The notes: a model not told the origin generated them from the letters alone. A stretch of DNA of 64,000 bases from Candidatus Nitrosotenuis cloacae (GCF_000955905.1 NZ_CP011097.1:755957-819956); one strand, 5' to 3'; numbered from the stretch's first letter, positions 52,526 to 61,050 are shown. A program made the numbers and translations.

Positions 52526-52534
52526 TTATATATT
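52526..52534. promoter_or_regulatory. symmetric TATA-like box between rpoK and a cyclophilin-like gene
   Basis: TTATATATT is centred at 52530, 27 bases before the rpoK TTG on the minus strand and 28 bases before the ATG at 52558 on the plus strand. No second box is seen in the 54-base gap, so one element may drive both leaderless genes. Confidence 0.6.
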
Positions 52535-52557
52535 CCAATAAGGAATGATTTGGTATT

Positions 52558-52944
52558 ATGAGCGCAGGATCTGTGTCCTCCAGTACGATGATTTTGGAGA
52601 TCAAGGGAAAATCCAAGATGAGCTGCGAGCTAAAACGTCATCTGTCCCCAAAGACTGTTGGCATAATACTACGATCTATTCCGCTCGATGGAAATGCACA
52701 TCTGATGGGCCAAAACATTGTTTATTTTGAAACCAAAGTAAACTCTGGAGTCGAGCGACAAAAAAAGGAATTCAAAAAAGGTGACATCGCATTTACTCCT
52801 GTGGGCTCTAGCATCTGCTTGTTTGTTGCAGATGTGATAACATCAAAGCCAATGACACCAATTGGAAAAATTCTCACAAACGTTGATTCACTAAAAGATG
52901 TAAAGTCTGGTGATGTTATTTCGCTTTATCAGTTAACTGGCTGA
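52558..52944 (+). CDS. cyclophilin-like protein (DUF369 type)
   Basis: A 128-residue beta-barrel protein: MILEIKGKSKMSCELKRHLSP, a central IPLDGNAHLMGQNIVYFETKV, KKGDIAFTPVGSSICLFV and a C-terminal VKSGDVISL. This matches the archaeal cyclophilin-like family (DUF369), whose activity has not been clearly established. No signal peptide. The ATG at 52558 is 28 bases after the shared TATA-like box; its end overlaps the convergent S25e gene. Confidence 0.82.
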   Translation: MSAGSVSSSTMILEIKGKSKMSCELKRHLSPKTVGIILRSIPLDGNAHLMGQNIVYFETKVNSGVERQKKEFKKGDIAFTPVGSSICLFVADVITSKPMTPIGKILTNVDSLKDVKSGDVISLYQLTG

Positions 52945-53255
52945 TAAATCCAGTGTCCTGCAAATCCGCCTGCGCGCTTTACAGAACCCTTTTTGAGTAG
53001 TCCTGTCAGACATGCATTTGCTGCAGAGATCTTTACTCCTGTTTGTTTTGCTAGCTCTTGAATTGTTAGATAATTGTTTGACTTGATTAGTTTGAGTGCT
53101 TGGTCCTCACCTAGTATGACGGTGATTTCAGCCTTCCTTTCTGACTTCTCACCCTTTCGATCCTTTTTGTCTTTTTTTGCACCGGACTCCTTTGATTTAT
53201 CATTGTCTTGGGATTTTTCCATGGATGCTGCGCTTTTCTTCTTGTCTCCGCCCAT
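52929..53255 (-). CDS. rps25e: 30S ribosomal protein S25e
   Basis: A 108-residue small-subunit protein with a Lys/Ser-rich N-terminal tail (residues about 1-42) and a winged-helix core (TVILGEDQALKLIKSNNYLT, then GVKISAANACLTGLLKKG, ending HWIYQP). S25e occurs in eukaryotes and some archaea including Thaumarchaeota, and is absent in Bacteria. CATTTATAAAC is 26 bases before the ATG. Confidence 0.95.
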   Translation of the reverse strand: MGGDKKKSAASMEKSQDNDKSKESGAKKDKKDRKGEKSERKAEITVILGEDQALKLIKSNNYLTIQELAKQTGVKISAANACLTGLLKKGSVKRAGGFAGHWIYQPVN

Positions 53256-53276
53256 GTGTTGAGTGAAAAATTGTCC

Positions 53277-53286
53277 ATTTATAAAC
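53277..53286 (-). promoter_or_regulatory. TATA-like box for rps25e
   Basis: On the minus strand GTTTATAAAT is centred 26 bases before the ATG at 53255. Confidence 0.6.
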
Positions 53287-53351
53287 GATTGAGGGATCCC
53301 TCACTATTCAATTATGAAAATATGGTGTGTGCGAAAAAAACAGACTAGTCT

Positions 53352-53361
53352 TACTATATGA
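53352..53361 (+). promoter_or_regulatory. TATA-like box
   Basis: TACTATATGA is centred 26 bases before the TTG at 53383. Confidence 0.5.
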
Positions 53362-53382
53362 TATCGTATCAGGCAGATTGTA

Positions 53383-53736
53383 TTGGCTAGAAGGTATATT
53401 GACCGCAACACAAAGGAGCGCTTTAAGCGACTTGCAAGTTATGATGATGGGGCAAAACACATCACTGAAAAGGGCCCAAATATTCCTGAATTTGATGAGA
53501 CTCTAAAGCCAAAGAGAATCATCTATCTTAAGGATGTCGAAGCAAGATCTGCGTCCACCTTTGAAGAAGTTGTAAATGAGAAAATTACCGATCTGTGCAA
53601 TGCCGCAGAAGAAACAAGTCAGTACATCAGACAAGTAAATCAGCATCTGGACCAACAAAAGCTCAAAATCGATGAGCTCAAACGATTACAGAAAATTTAT
53701 GATTCTCAGATGCGAAGTTTAGAAGGAAAAGAATAA
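53383..53736 (+). CDS. basic coiled-coil hypothetical protein
   Basis: A 117-residue protein from a TTG start. The first 25 residues are basic (MARRYIDRNTKERFKRLASY), followed by a linker and a long coiled coil (residues about 58-115). There is no enzymatic motif. The family is not recognised; a nucleic-acid-binding or scaffold role is possible. It converges on the CheY gene with no gap. Confidence 0.68.
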   Translation: MARRYIDRNTKERFKRLASYDDGAKHITEKGPNIPEFDETLKPKRIIYLKDVEARSASTFEEVVNEKITDLCNAAEETSQYIRQVNQHLDQQKLKIDELKRLQKIYDSQMRSLEGKE

Positions 53737-54117
53737 TCACATTCGTCCATGCTTGCTTAATGCAATTGCCATTTGTGATGAGTCAAATGGTTTTAGGATA
53801 TAGTCAATTGCACCAGCCCTCATTGCGTCTTGTACAATGTGGACTTTACCTGTGGATGACACCATCATGACCTTGGCTTCTGGGTTTATCTTTTTTATTG
53901 CCCTCAATGCCTGAATGCCGTCTGCCTTTGGCATCAAGACATCCATTGTAACCAAAGTCGGATGGTGCTCTTTGTATTTCATCACGGCATCTACTCCGTC
54001 TTCTGCCTCTATGATTTTATTAGAAAGATGGTTCTCCTCCACTATTTTTCTTATGGCCCGTCTTGTAAAATGAGAGTCATCAACTATCATAATTGATGGC
54101 TCATAGTCTTCGCTCAT
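53737..54117 (-). CDS. CheY-like receiver protein
   Basis: A 126-residue single receiver domain: acidic pair Asp13/Asp14, phospho-acceptor Asp59 in TMDVLMPKADG, switch Ser87/Ser88 and Lys109 in ILKPFD. It is typical of CheY or archaeal signal proteins and has no output domain. The start overlaps the CBS-protein stop by four bases, so the two are expressed together; the pairing suggests phosphorylation feeding on a nucleotide-sensing partner. No cognate kinase is in the window. Confidence 0.93.
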   Translation of the reverse strand: MSEDYEPSIMIVDDSHFTRRAIRKIVEENHLSNKIIEAEDGVDAVMKYKEHHPTLVTMDVLMPKADGIQALRAIKKINPEAKVMMVSSTGKVHIVQDAMRAGAIDYILKPFDSSQMAIALSKHGRM

Positions 54118-54965
54118 TTCAGGTCCGCCAGGGCATACAATATGTTTGTCTTGTTTAGTATGCCTATCATCTCGTCATTTCCGTTTTTTACTCCGACACA
54201 ATCTATTTTGTTGTATAGTAATAATTTGGCAGCATCCCTCATGTGGGAGCTAGAATCTACTGTGATTAACCCCTCTGTCATGATTTCACCGGTTGGTTGT
54301 GATCCTACGAAGCCGGTTTCTGACCACAATCCATCGTCTTCAGAATAATTATTCTCCTGGACTATGCTCATTTTGTTTGTTGCAAGACTCATCCTGAAAA
54401 TATCTCCAACTGTGATCATGCCTATTGGGGAGTCATTATCAGTTACAATTACTCTTGAAATGTCACACGTGATCATTTTTTTGAGAATTTCGTGAATTTT
54501 TGTGTGATGTGGTGCTGCAAAATAACTAACCATCATGTAGTCAGAGACCTTGCTTGTTCTAGTGTCTGTTTCGGTGTAATATCGAATCAGATCGCTTTTT
54601 GTTAGTATGCCGTACATTTTTTCCTTGGAACCTATTCCAAGCGAACTAATCTTGTTTAGTATCATCATCTGTGCTGCTTGACTACAAGTCATGGTTTCCA
54701 CCGCAAAGCAAACTCCATTCATTATCTCTGATGCAAAGACCTGGTCAAGAGTACGCTTGCTTCTGTCTATATACAAAAACCGAATAATGTCTTTGTCACT
54801 GATAACTCCAACCGGTTTTGAACCATTATTCACAAAGACCTTGCTTACTTTGTTTGATACGAGATTGGTTATGACATCATGGGCAGACTGAGTCTCCTGA
54901 ATTGATATGATATCAGTACTCTTTATCTCCGATATGGTATCCTGTTGGATATTTTCTATATGCAT
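54114..54965 (-). CDS. four-CBS-domain protein
   Basis: A 283-residue protein composed of four consecutive CBS motifs (residues about 18-70, 80-135, 145-200, 220-280; e.g. VFVNNGSKPVGVISDKDIIR and DNDSPIGMITVGDIFR). Two Bateman modules should bind adenine nucleotides or similar ligands. There is no DNA-binding domain. It is co-transcribed with the CheY protein, so the pair may link energy status to signalling. AACTTTATTC lies 26 bases before the ATG. Confidence 0.9.
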   Translation of the reverse strand: MHIENIQQDTISEIKSTDIISIQETQSAHDVITNLVSNKVSKVFVNNGSKPVGVISDKDIIRFLYIDRSKRTLDQVFASEIMNGVCFAVETMTCSQAAQMMILNKISSLGIGSKEKMYGILTKSDLIRYYTETDTRTSKVSDYMMVSYFAAPHHTKIHEILKKMITCDISRVIVTDNDSPIGMITVGDIFRMSLATNKMSIVQENNYSEDDGLWSETGFVGSQPTGEIMTEGLITVDSSSHMRDAAKLLLYNKIDCVGVKNGNDEMIGILNKTNILYALADLK

Positions 54966-55048
54966 CTGAATTTCTAGAAATCTGCAAACTTTATTCTCCA
55001 GTTAGTTTGATTCAAACAAACATGTTTTCTTGCTTACCGTATAATCCA

Positions 55049-55058
55049 ACTATAAATA
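55049..55058 (+). promoter_or_regulatory. TATA-like box
   Basis: ACTATAAATA is centred 26 bases before the ATG at 55080. Confidence 0.6.
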
Positions 55059-55079
55059 ATATCAAATCCACCCAATATC

Positions 55080-55292
55080 ATGGGAATAGTATCCAAAGGC
55101 GCAAAATGTGATGTGGATGGATGCTCAAATGATGGTGCACGTTCCTTAAACTCCTCCAAAGTAGAAAGTGCAGGACTAAGAATCAAGACATCTGCAAAAA
55201 AGGCAGTTTTATGCAAGGATCACTACAAGGAATGGAAAAAAGAAACAAAGGAAGACCGTGAAGTAGAGCGAGCTCGATTCGATAGATTCTAG
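55080..55292 (+). CDS. small Cys/His zinc-type protein
   Basis: A 70-residue basic protein. Three cysteines and one His are spaced as CDVDGC near the N-terminus and LCKDH near residue 45, giving a likely single zinc site. The C-terminal third is charged and helical (YKEWKKETKEDREVERARF), so RNA or DNA binding is plausible. No family is recognised. It has a clear TATA-like box. Confidence 0.72.
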   Translation: MGIVSKGAKCDVDGCSNDGARSLNSSKVESAGLRIKTSAKKAVLCKDHYKEWKKETKEDREVERARFDRF

Positions 55293-55331
55293 TGCCTTTT
55301 TTTATTTTGACTCGTTTTTTGCCCAAATAAT

Positions 55332-55341
55332 ACTATAATAG
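55332..55341 (+). promoter_or_regulatory. TATA-like box
   Basis: ACTATAATAG is centred 30 bases before the ATG at 55367. Confidence 0.5.
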
Positions 55342-55366
55342 ATATCGCACTCAAAACACTGCGAGA

Positions 55367-55699
55367 ATGAAAATCATCGACATGACAAATCCTGACAGAA
55401 TAAACCGCGAGCCTGATGACACTATGATACTGATAGAGTCGGGCAAATTCGCCGAACAGGGATTTGTGATACAAAAAATCTCATTGAGATTATTCGTAGA
55501 AAAACATGATACCAACCTTGGAAATTATTCACTGATTACCTCTCTAGTGGAAACAGACAGGGGTGCAGTCGAGATGATTTATGATGAAGGATATAGAGGT
55601 GAGAATGCGCTAGAGCGAGCAGGTAATTTCCTTATGGCAAATCTTGGATTATCCAGCGTGATACTGCGCTCAGTCATCGCACTACAATCAAAAAACTAG
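55367..55699 (+). CDS. hypothetical protein
   Basis: A 110-residue alpha/beta protein without cysteines, signal or membrane segment. It has an N-terminal MTNPDRINREPDDTMILIE segment and a C-terminal helix. I do not recognise a family. The stop shares a base with the first possible start of rlmN, so the two are probably on one transcript. Confidence 0.65.
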   Translation: MKIIDMTNPDRINREPDDTMILIESGKFAEQGFVIQKISLRLFVEKHDTNLGNYSLITSLVETDRGAVEMIYDEGYRGENALERAGNFLMANLGLSSVILRSVIALQSKN

Positions 55700-55746
55700 T
55701 GGATTTGCAGAAGAATAAAAGAAGCTTGCACACACTAAACCATATC

Positions 55747-56829
55747 ATGATTGATCTTTATCGCTTGCTCCCAGAGGAAATGGAAAAACTGGTCCTAGAG
55801 ATGAATCAGCCTAGATATCGAACAGACCAAATCCTACATGCATTATACCATGAATATCCAAAGAGCGTGGATGATCTCAAACAGCTCCCATCAGAAATGA
55901 GGGCAGAACTAGTCGCAATGGGATATGTGGTTGGCTCTGCCGCCGAAACACATCGAGTTGTAAGTGAAGACGGGGACACTACCAAGATTTTGCTCTCACT
56001 CAAAGATGGTACACTAATCGAAGCAGTTCTAATACAATACCAGTCCGAAAAGCCAAACGGCCATCCACGCTCAACTATTTGCGTGTCGACTCAGGTAGGA
56101 TGTGCAATGAAATGTGTTTTTTGTGCAACAGGACAAATGGGCTTTGAGCGAAACATACGTGCAGAGGAAATTGTAGCACAGATAATGCACTTTGCTAGTT
56201 TGCTAAGGGACAGAGACCAACACATAACAAACATTGTATTCATGGGAATGGGCGAGCCGCTTGCAAACTATGATGAAACCATCCGCGCAGTCAGACTACT
56301 CACACACCAAAAAGCATTTGGACTAGGACAGCGAAGTATCACCATTTCAACAATTGGTCTGATTGCAGGGATTGACAAACTTGCAGAGGAAGACTTGCAG
56401 ATAGGCCTTGCAATATCACTACATGCGCCAAACAACGAGATGCGCAAGTGGTTGGTGCCAACTGCATCACCTCACTCCGTCGAAGACATCATATCTGCTG
56501 GAAAACGATATTTCAGAAAAACTGGACGACGTGTAACATTTGAGTATGCTCTAATTGATGGCGTAAATGATTCACCAGAAACCGCAGAGGAATTGGCCTG
56601 GCTTTTGAGGGGAAATGGCTCTCATGTCAATCTGATTCCAGTAAATCCAACCGCAGGCGATTTTGAGCGCCCATCGCGAAGAAATGTACTAGAGTTTGAG
56701 GACATTTTGTTGGACAGTGGAGTGAACTGTACTGTTCGAGTCGAAAAGGGCTCTGAGATATCTGCCGCATGCGGACAATTGCGAACCGACGTGGTCAAAA
56801 AAGGAAAACCAAATCCTCGCAAGTACTAG
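55747..56829 (+). CDS. rlmN: RlmN-type radical SAM methyltransferase
   Basis: About 360 residues from the ATG at 55747 (MIDLYRLLPEEMEKLV); a GTG at 55699 would add 16. The radical SAM cluster is CAMKCVFCAT (C-x3-C-x2-C), STQVGC precedes it, and a catalytic Cys lies in SAACGQL near the end. RlmN methylates A2503 of 23S rRNA and A37 of some tRNAs. This family is mainly bacterial, so its presence suggests ancient transfer; its codon use looks like the neighbours'. ISLHAPNNEMR and HVNLIPVNPT are also conserved. Confidence 0.93.
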   Translation: MIDLYRLLPEEMEKLVLEMNQPRYRTDQILHALYHEYPKSVDDLKQLPSEMRAELVAMGYVVGSAAETHRVVSEDGDTTKILLSLKDGTLIEAVLIQYQSEKPNGHPRSTICVSTQVGCAMKCVFCATGQMGFERNIRAEEIVAQIMHFASLLRDRDQHITNIVFMGMGEPLANYDETIRAVRLLTHQKAFGLGQRSITISTIGLIAGIDKLAEEDLQIGLAISLHAPNNEMRKWLVPTASPHSVEDIISAGKRYFRKTGRRVTFEYALIDGVNDSPETAEELAWLLRGNGSHVNLIPVNPTAGDFERPSRRNVLEFEDILLDSGVNCTVRVEKGSEISAACGQLRTDVVKKGKPNPRKY

Positions 56830-56852
56830 AGATCGCCACACCCTGACGTAAC

Positions 56853-56861
56853 ACTTAATTC
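56853..56861 (+). promoter_or_regulatory. TATA-like box for thrS
   Basis: ACTTAATTC is centred 28 bases before the GTG at 56885. Confidence 0.45.
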
Positions 56862-56884
56862 AATAATGTAGAGTCCTTGAATTT

Positions 56885-58768
56885 GTGCGAGTATTACAAT
56901 TACACTGCGATAGCATAGAGTATAATCCAATCAAAAAAGAGATAAAATCTGCAGAAGAAATAACGCCAGAACCAAAAAAAATTGAAGAGGTAGTTGTCTG
57001 TTTTGTGGCAATTGAATCCGGTGATGACTCTGAAATTGCGCAAAAGGCAATTGCCGAGATCAAGACCAGCATGGGAAAGGTTGGATGCAAAAAATTATTG
57101 TTATACCCATATGCCCATTTGAGCTCAAACCTGGCATCGCCAAGCACCGCACTATCACTACTAAAAGAAATGGAGTCGTCCGCATCTGATCTGGAAGTAT
57201 CTCATGCGCCGTTTGGCTGGACCAAATCATACAATGTCAAAGTAAAGGGGCATCCACTAGCAGAAAGCTCAAAGGTCTTTACAAAAGAAGGACCATCCCA
57301 TGATCACCATGGACACTCACATGATGATGAGGGCCAAGCATCAGAGGCACTAAAATCTGAATCCAAAATCAAGTCCTTCTGGTATATCATGTCACCAGAT
57401 GGTATCATGACTGAGGTTGACAAGTTTAACTTTGCAAAACATCAAAAACTAGAGGTCTTGGCAAAATACGAGGCCGCCAAGAAAAGGGCAGTGGATGAGC
57501 CACCACCACACGTTAAACTAATGAAAAAGATGGCAATTGCAGACTACGAGCCTGCATCAGATTCTGGCAACATGAGGTTTTACCCAAATGGACGATTAAT
57601 CAAGTCCTTGTTGGAGCGATTCGTCACAGACCAAGTCAAGGAATATGGCGGATTGGAAGTAGAGACTCCAATAATGTATGATTCGCATCACCCAAGCATG
57701 GAGAGCTACTTTAATCGATTCCCGGCAAGACAATACAACATCAACACAGAAGGCAAGCAACTGTTTTTGAGATTTGCAGCATGCTTTGGACAGTTCCTAA
57801 TGGCAAATGACTTTCAAATCTCTTACAAGAACATGCCAATGAAACTGTACGAGCTTACCAGATATAGCTTTAGGCGAGAACAATCCGGAGAATTGGTTGG
57901 CCTCAGAAGATTGCGTGCATTTACAATGCCTGATTGCCATGCGTTTTGCACCGACATTCCGCAAGCAATAGATGAATTCAGGAAACGCTTTGATCTATCA
58001 CAACATGTCCTAAAAGAGGTTGGAATTACAGAGCCAGACTATGAGATGGCAATCCGTTTCACAGAAGAATTTTACAATGAAAATAAATCCCACATTGAAG
58101 AGCTGGTCAAAAAGATGGGAAAGCCAGTCCTAGTAGAAATGTGGAAGGAGAGATTTTTCTATTTTGTCTTAAAATGGGAATTCAACTATGTGGATGATAT
58201 GGGAAAAGCATCTGCGCTATCCACTGATCAAATCGATGTGGAAAACGGAATGCGCTATGGAATAAAATATTTTGATGAAAACAACATACCACACCATCCA
58301 ATCATACTACACAATTCACCAAGCGGTGCCATAGAGCGAGTAATCTATGCGTTATTGGAAAAAGCAGCCTTGGACCAAAAACAAGGAAGAAAGGCACATC
58401 TGCCACTGTGGCTTGCCCCAACTCAGGTTAGGATCATACCTCTAAAGGAAGAGTTTTACTCACATTGTGAAGCCCTTGCGGACAAGCTAGTATCGCAAGA
58501 GATTCGTGTTGATATAGATGATAGAAACGAAAGCGTAGGCAAAAGAATCCGAGAATCCGAAACAGAATGGATTCAATATAGTCTGGTGATTGGCGAAAAA
58601 GAGATTGGCCAGCCAAACCTTTCAGTTAGGGACAGAAAGACAGGTGATGTCAAAGAAATATCATTTGATGCATTTGTTGAGGAGATAAAGTCTCAGACTG
58701 TCGGCAAGCCATTTACCAAGCTGAACATGTCGCGTCATCTATCCAAACGACCGCAAATAATGGTCTAA
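56885..58768 (+). CDS. thrS: threonyl-tRNA synthetase, archaeal type
   Basis: A 627-residue class II synthetase. The N-terminal ~145 residues (MRVLQLHCDSIEY to LASPSTALSLLKEME) form the archaeal D-aminoacyl-tRNA-deacylase-like editing domain instead of the bacterial one; a His/Asp-rich linker follows near residue 135. The core has TRYSFRREQSGELVGL (motif 2), LPLWLAPTQVRIIPL and SGAIERVIYALLE (motif 3), then the anticodon domain. It charges tRNA-Thr and edits serine. The start is GTG with a TATA-like box 28 bases upstream. Confidence 0.96.
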   Translation: MRVLQLHCDSIEYNPIKKEIKSAEEITPEPKKIEEVVVCFVAIESGDDSEIAQKAIAEIKTSMGKVGCKKLLLYPYAHLSSNLASPSTALSLLKEMESSASDLEVSHAPFGWTKSYNVKVKGHPLAESSKVFTKEGPSHDHHGHSHDDEGQASEALKSESKIKSFWYIMSPDGIMTEVDKFNFAKHQKLEVLAKYEAAKKRAVDEPPPHVKLMKKMAIADYEPASDSGNMRFYPNGRLIKSLLERFVTDQVKEYGGLEVETPIMYDSHHPSMESYFNRFPARQYNINTEGKQLFLRFAACFGQFLMANDFQISYKNMPMKLYELTRYSFRREQSGELVGLRRLRAFTMPDCHAFCTDIPQAIDEFRKRFDLSQHVLKEVGITEPDYEMAIRFTEEFYNENKSHIEELVKKMGKPVLVEMWKERFFYFVLKWEFNYVDDMGKASALSTDQIDVENGMRYGIKYFDENNIPHHPIILHNSPSGAIERVIYALLEKAALDQKQGRKAHLPLWLAPTQVRIIPLKEEFYSHCEALADKLVSQEIRVDIDDRNESVGKRIRESETEWIQYSLVIGEKEIGQPNLSVRDRKTGDVKEISFDAFVEEIKSQTVGKPFTKLNMSRHLSKRPQIMV

Positions 58769-58832
58769 ATCTAGTTCGTTTACTTTACACACCTCAAAGT
58801 AAAATAGCGATATTATGAATTTCACAATGGGC

Positions 58833-59222
58833 ATGAATATTTTGGTCGCAGAGGACAGCGTCGCATATGGGGTATTATACCAAGAGATATTTCAATCAAA
58901 AGGCCATACAGTCAAGCTGACATTTGATGGACAGGAATGTGTAGACGAGTATTCATCCAACAAATCTTACGATGTGGTGATTTTGGATTATGGTATGCCA
59001 AAAAAGAATGGGCTTGATGCAGCAAAGGAAATTCTGGCAATAAATCCAAAGCAAAACATTGTCTTTATCTCAAGCTTTGGTGATCAGCTGGAATCACAAA
59101 TTGAGGATCTTGGGTGGGGCAAAAAGGTCCAATTTGTGGAAAAGCCCTTCAGCTCAGTTGCTCTGGTCAATAAAGTAGAGCAACAATATTCAGAATCACT
59201 CCAAAAAATACCTGCCAAGTAA
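58833..59222 (+). CDS. stand-alone response-regulator receiver protein
   Basis: About 129 residues from the ATG at 58833 (MNILVAEDS); ATGs at 58815 and 58827 are also in frame, but AAGTAAAATAG at 58796-58806 gives about 30 bases to 58833. Acidic pair Glu7/Asp8, acceptor Asp52 in VILDYGMPKKNG, switch Ser80/Ser81 and Lys104 in VEKPF are intact. No output domain is present. It strongly resembles the receiver at 21473, sharing MNILVAED, MPKK-x-G and AAKEILA. Confidence 0.9.
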   Translation: MNILVAEDSVAYGVLYQEIFQSKGHTVKLTFDGQECVDEYSSNKSYDVVILDYGMPKKNGLDAAKEILAINPKQNIVFISSFGDQLESQIEDLGWGKKVQFVEKPFSSVALVNKVEQQYSESLQKIPAK

Positions 59223-59231
59223 ATTGCTATT

Positions 59232-59241
59232 GATTTATTTT
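59232..59241 (+). promoter_or_regulatory. TATA-like box for the agmatinase gene
   Basis: GATTTATTTT is centred 28 bases before the ATG at 59264. Confidence 0.5.
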
Positions 59242-59263
59242 CTAGTGGATTTTTGAGATTTGT

Positions 59264-60130
59264 ATGAGTTATCTGGATTTGTATCTGACCAAGGATCCAC
59301 TGTTAATCAGTCCGGGTGAGGCAAAAAATCCAACTGCCACGGTATTTGGTATTCCATTTGATTCAACTCATTCTTACAAGCCCGGCTGCCGATTTGGCCC
59401 AGATGCAATAAGAAAGGCCTTTAACAATATCGAGATTTTCCATCCTGATTTAGGAATTGATCTGGAAACTGCATCAATTGAAGACTTGGGCAATACGATG
59501 CACACTGCAAATGTGGAAGACATGTTGGATATGGTGGGTAAATTAACATCAGAGCTGACCAAAAAAGACCGACTGTTGGTGATTCTGGGTGGTGAGCACT
59601 CCCTCACATATGGAACATACATGAATGTCCCAAAAGACACCGGATACATCGTATTTGATGCTCATTATGATCTACGAGACGGATATGCCGGGGAACAATA
59701 CAGTCACGCATCATATCTTAGACGAGTAGTTGAGAAAAAAGGTGCAGACAAAATAATTCATGTCGGTGCACGATCGTTTGTCAAAGAAGAACTATCATTT
59801 CTCAAAGAAAACAAAATCAAAACTATCACCGACAGAGATATTCGCGATGGCAAAGGACCAAAGATGGTAAAAGACGCTCTGTCTACATTTGATAAAACAT
59901 ACATCAGCGTAGACTTGGACGTGCTGGATCCTGCATTTGCGCCAGGTGTTGGTAACCCAGAGGCAGTAGGAATCACATCCCGCGAATTGTTTGATATGAT
60001 CCATGCGACCAAGGACTCGAAAATCTCGGTGCTGGATGTGGTGGAATTAAACCCAACATATGATAATGGCGCTACGGCATCGCTTGCAGCCAAGCTGTTA
60101 TCTACACTGGTTGCCATGAATTTTAAATAG
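59264..60130 (+). CDS. speB: agmatinase/ureohydrolase family protein
   Basis: A 288-residue manganese enzyme of the arginase/agmatinase fold. Metal ligands are His112 in GGEHSLTYG, Asp132/His134/Asp136 in FDAHYD, and Asp217/Asp219 in SVDLDVLDP. It should release urea from agmatine to give putrescine for polyamine synthesis; other guanidino substrates are possible because the family is broad. It also has SHASYLRR and GVGNPE. The phosphotransferase promoter lies at its 3' end. Confidence 0.92.
   Translation: MSYLDLYLTKDPLLISPGEAKNPTATVFGIPFDSTHSYKPGCRFGPDAIRKAFNNIEIFHPDLGIDLETASIEDLGNTMHTANVEDMLDMVGKLTSELTKKDRLLVILGGEHSLTYGTYMNVPKDTGYIVFDAHYDLRDGYAGEQYSHASYLRRVVEKKGADKIIHVGARSFVKEELSFLKENKIKTITDRDIRDGKGPKMVKDALSTFDKTYISVDLDVLDPAFAPGVGNPEAVGITSRELFDMIHATKDSKISVLDVVELNPTYDNGATASLAAKLLSTLVAMNFK
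60121..60130 (+). promoter_or_regulatory. TATA-like box for the CDP-alcohol phosphotransferase
   Basis: TTTTAAATAG overlaps the agmatinase stop and is centred 27 bases before the TTG at 60153. Confidence 0.55.
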
Positions 60131-60152
60131 ACTGAAATTTTCTTTTGTGTAA

Positions 60153-60746
60153 TTGCTAAATAATCTACGAGACTCGCTAAAACCAACACTGGAAAAGCTT
60201 GGCGCAAAGTTTGGCGCAACTGGACTTTCTCCCAACTTTTGGACCGGCGTTGGATTGGGTTTTGCGTTTTTGTGCTCGATGGTATATGGTCTAAATTCGT
60301 ACATAACACATCCTTGGTTCAACGCTGCAATAATTGGCGGCATATTGCTTTTGGTTTCTGGATTTTTTGATATGGTGGACGGCCAAGTTGCCAGATACAC
60401 CAAAAAGGTCTCAAAAAAGGGCGGATTTCTGGACTCTGTGTTTGACAAGATTGCCGAGGTTGCAATCTTTGCTGGATTGTTAGTTGGAGGATTTGCCGAG
60501 CCAATCTGGGTTTTATTGGCAATCACACTATCATTGCTGGTCAGCTATACAAGATCCAGAGCAGAATCACTTGGAATCAAGCTGCAGGGAATAGGAATTG
60601 GCGAGCGAGCAGAGAGATTGCTAGTAATTGCAATAATTGGTATGATTCCTGGCTTGATGCCGTATGCCATAGGAATTGTGATAGTAATTGCCGGAATTAC
60701 CTTTATTCAGAGAATTATAGTGACGTCAAAAAACATTGCAGACTAA
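60153..60746 (+). CDS. CDP-alcohol phosphatidyltransferase, archaetidylinositol phosphate synthase type
   Basis: A 197-residue membrane enzyme with about six hydrophobic helices. The family motif is complete: DMVDGQVAR-x8-GGFLDSVFDK (D-x2-D-G-x2-A-R-x8-G-x3-D-x3-D), which binds metals and the CDP-lipid. Archaeal members of this length join CDP-archaeol to inositol 1-phosphate or another alcohol, making polar lipids; which alcohol is not certain. The start is TTG at 60153. Its stop overlaps the convergent rps26e stop by four bases. Confidence 0.9.
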   Translation: MLNNLRDSLKPTLEKLGAKFGATGLSPNFWTGVGLGFAFLCSMVYGLNSYITHPWFNAAIIGGILLLVSGFFDMVDGQVARYTKKVSKKGGFLDSVFDKIAEVAIFAGLLVGGFAEPIWVLLAITLSLLVSYTRSRAESLGIKLQGIGIGERAERLLVIAIIGMIPGLMPYAIGIVIVIAGITFIQRIIVTSKNIAD

Positions 60747-61030
60747 CGTAATCTGCCAGTCTTTCTTCGAGAATCAGCTGATCTGATTTTCAGGATGCCA
60801 AAGTGAATTGCGCAAGAGATGCAGTACCATTTTAGAATTGATGGTGATGCAATGTATGCTCCTTGTGCTCTGAGCTCTTTTGCAAGTGAGTGCTCAACCA
60901 AGCTTAGTCTTGATGTGACTTTTTTTGCCTTGTCTTTTGGTACGGTTGCTCCGCAGTTTGTGCACTGTATACGGTCAGATGAGCCCTTGCCGCCCTTTCG
61001 TCGTCCTCTGCTTGCACGCTTTAATGGCAT
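60743..61030 (-). CDS. rps26e: 30S ribosomal protein S26e
   Basis: A 95-residue small-subunit protein from the ATG at 61030: basic N-terminus MPLKRASRGRRKGGKG, a zinc-binding CTNC ... CISC pair, and a basic C-terminal end. S26e is shared by eukaryotes and a minority of archaea including Thaumarchaeota. The open frame extends upstream to 61120, but CTTTATATTC (61051-61060) is 26 bases before 61030, so the shorter protein is right. Confidence 0.95.
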   Translation of the reverse strand: MPLKRASRGRRKGGKGSSDRIQCTNCGATVPKDKAKKVTSRLSLVEHSLAKELRAQGAYIASPSILKWYCISCAIHFGILKIRSADSRRKTGRLR

Positions 61031-61050
61031 GGTATGCCTTCCGAGTGCCT

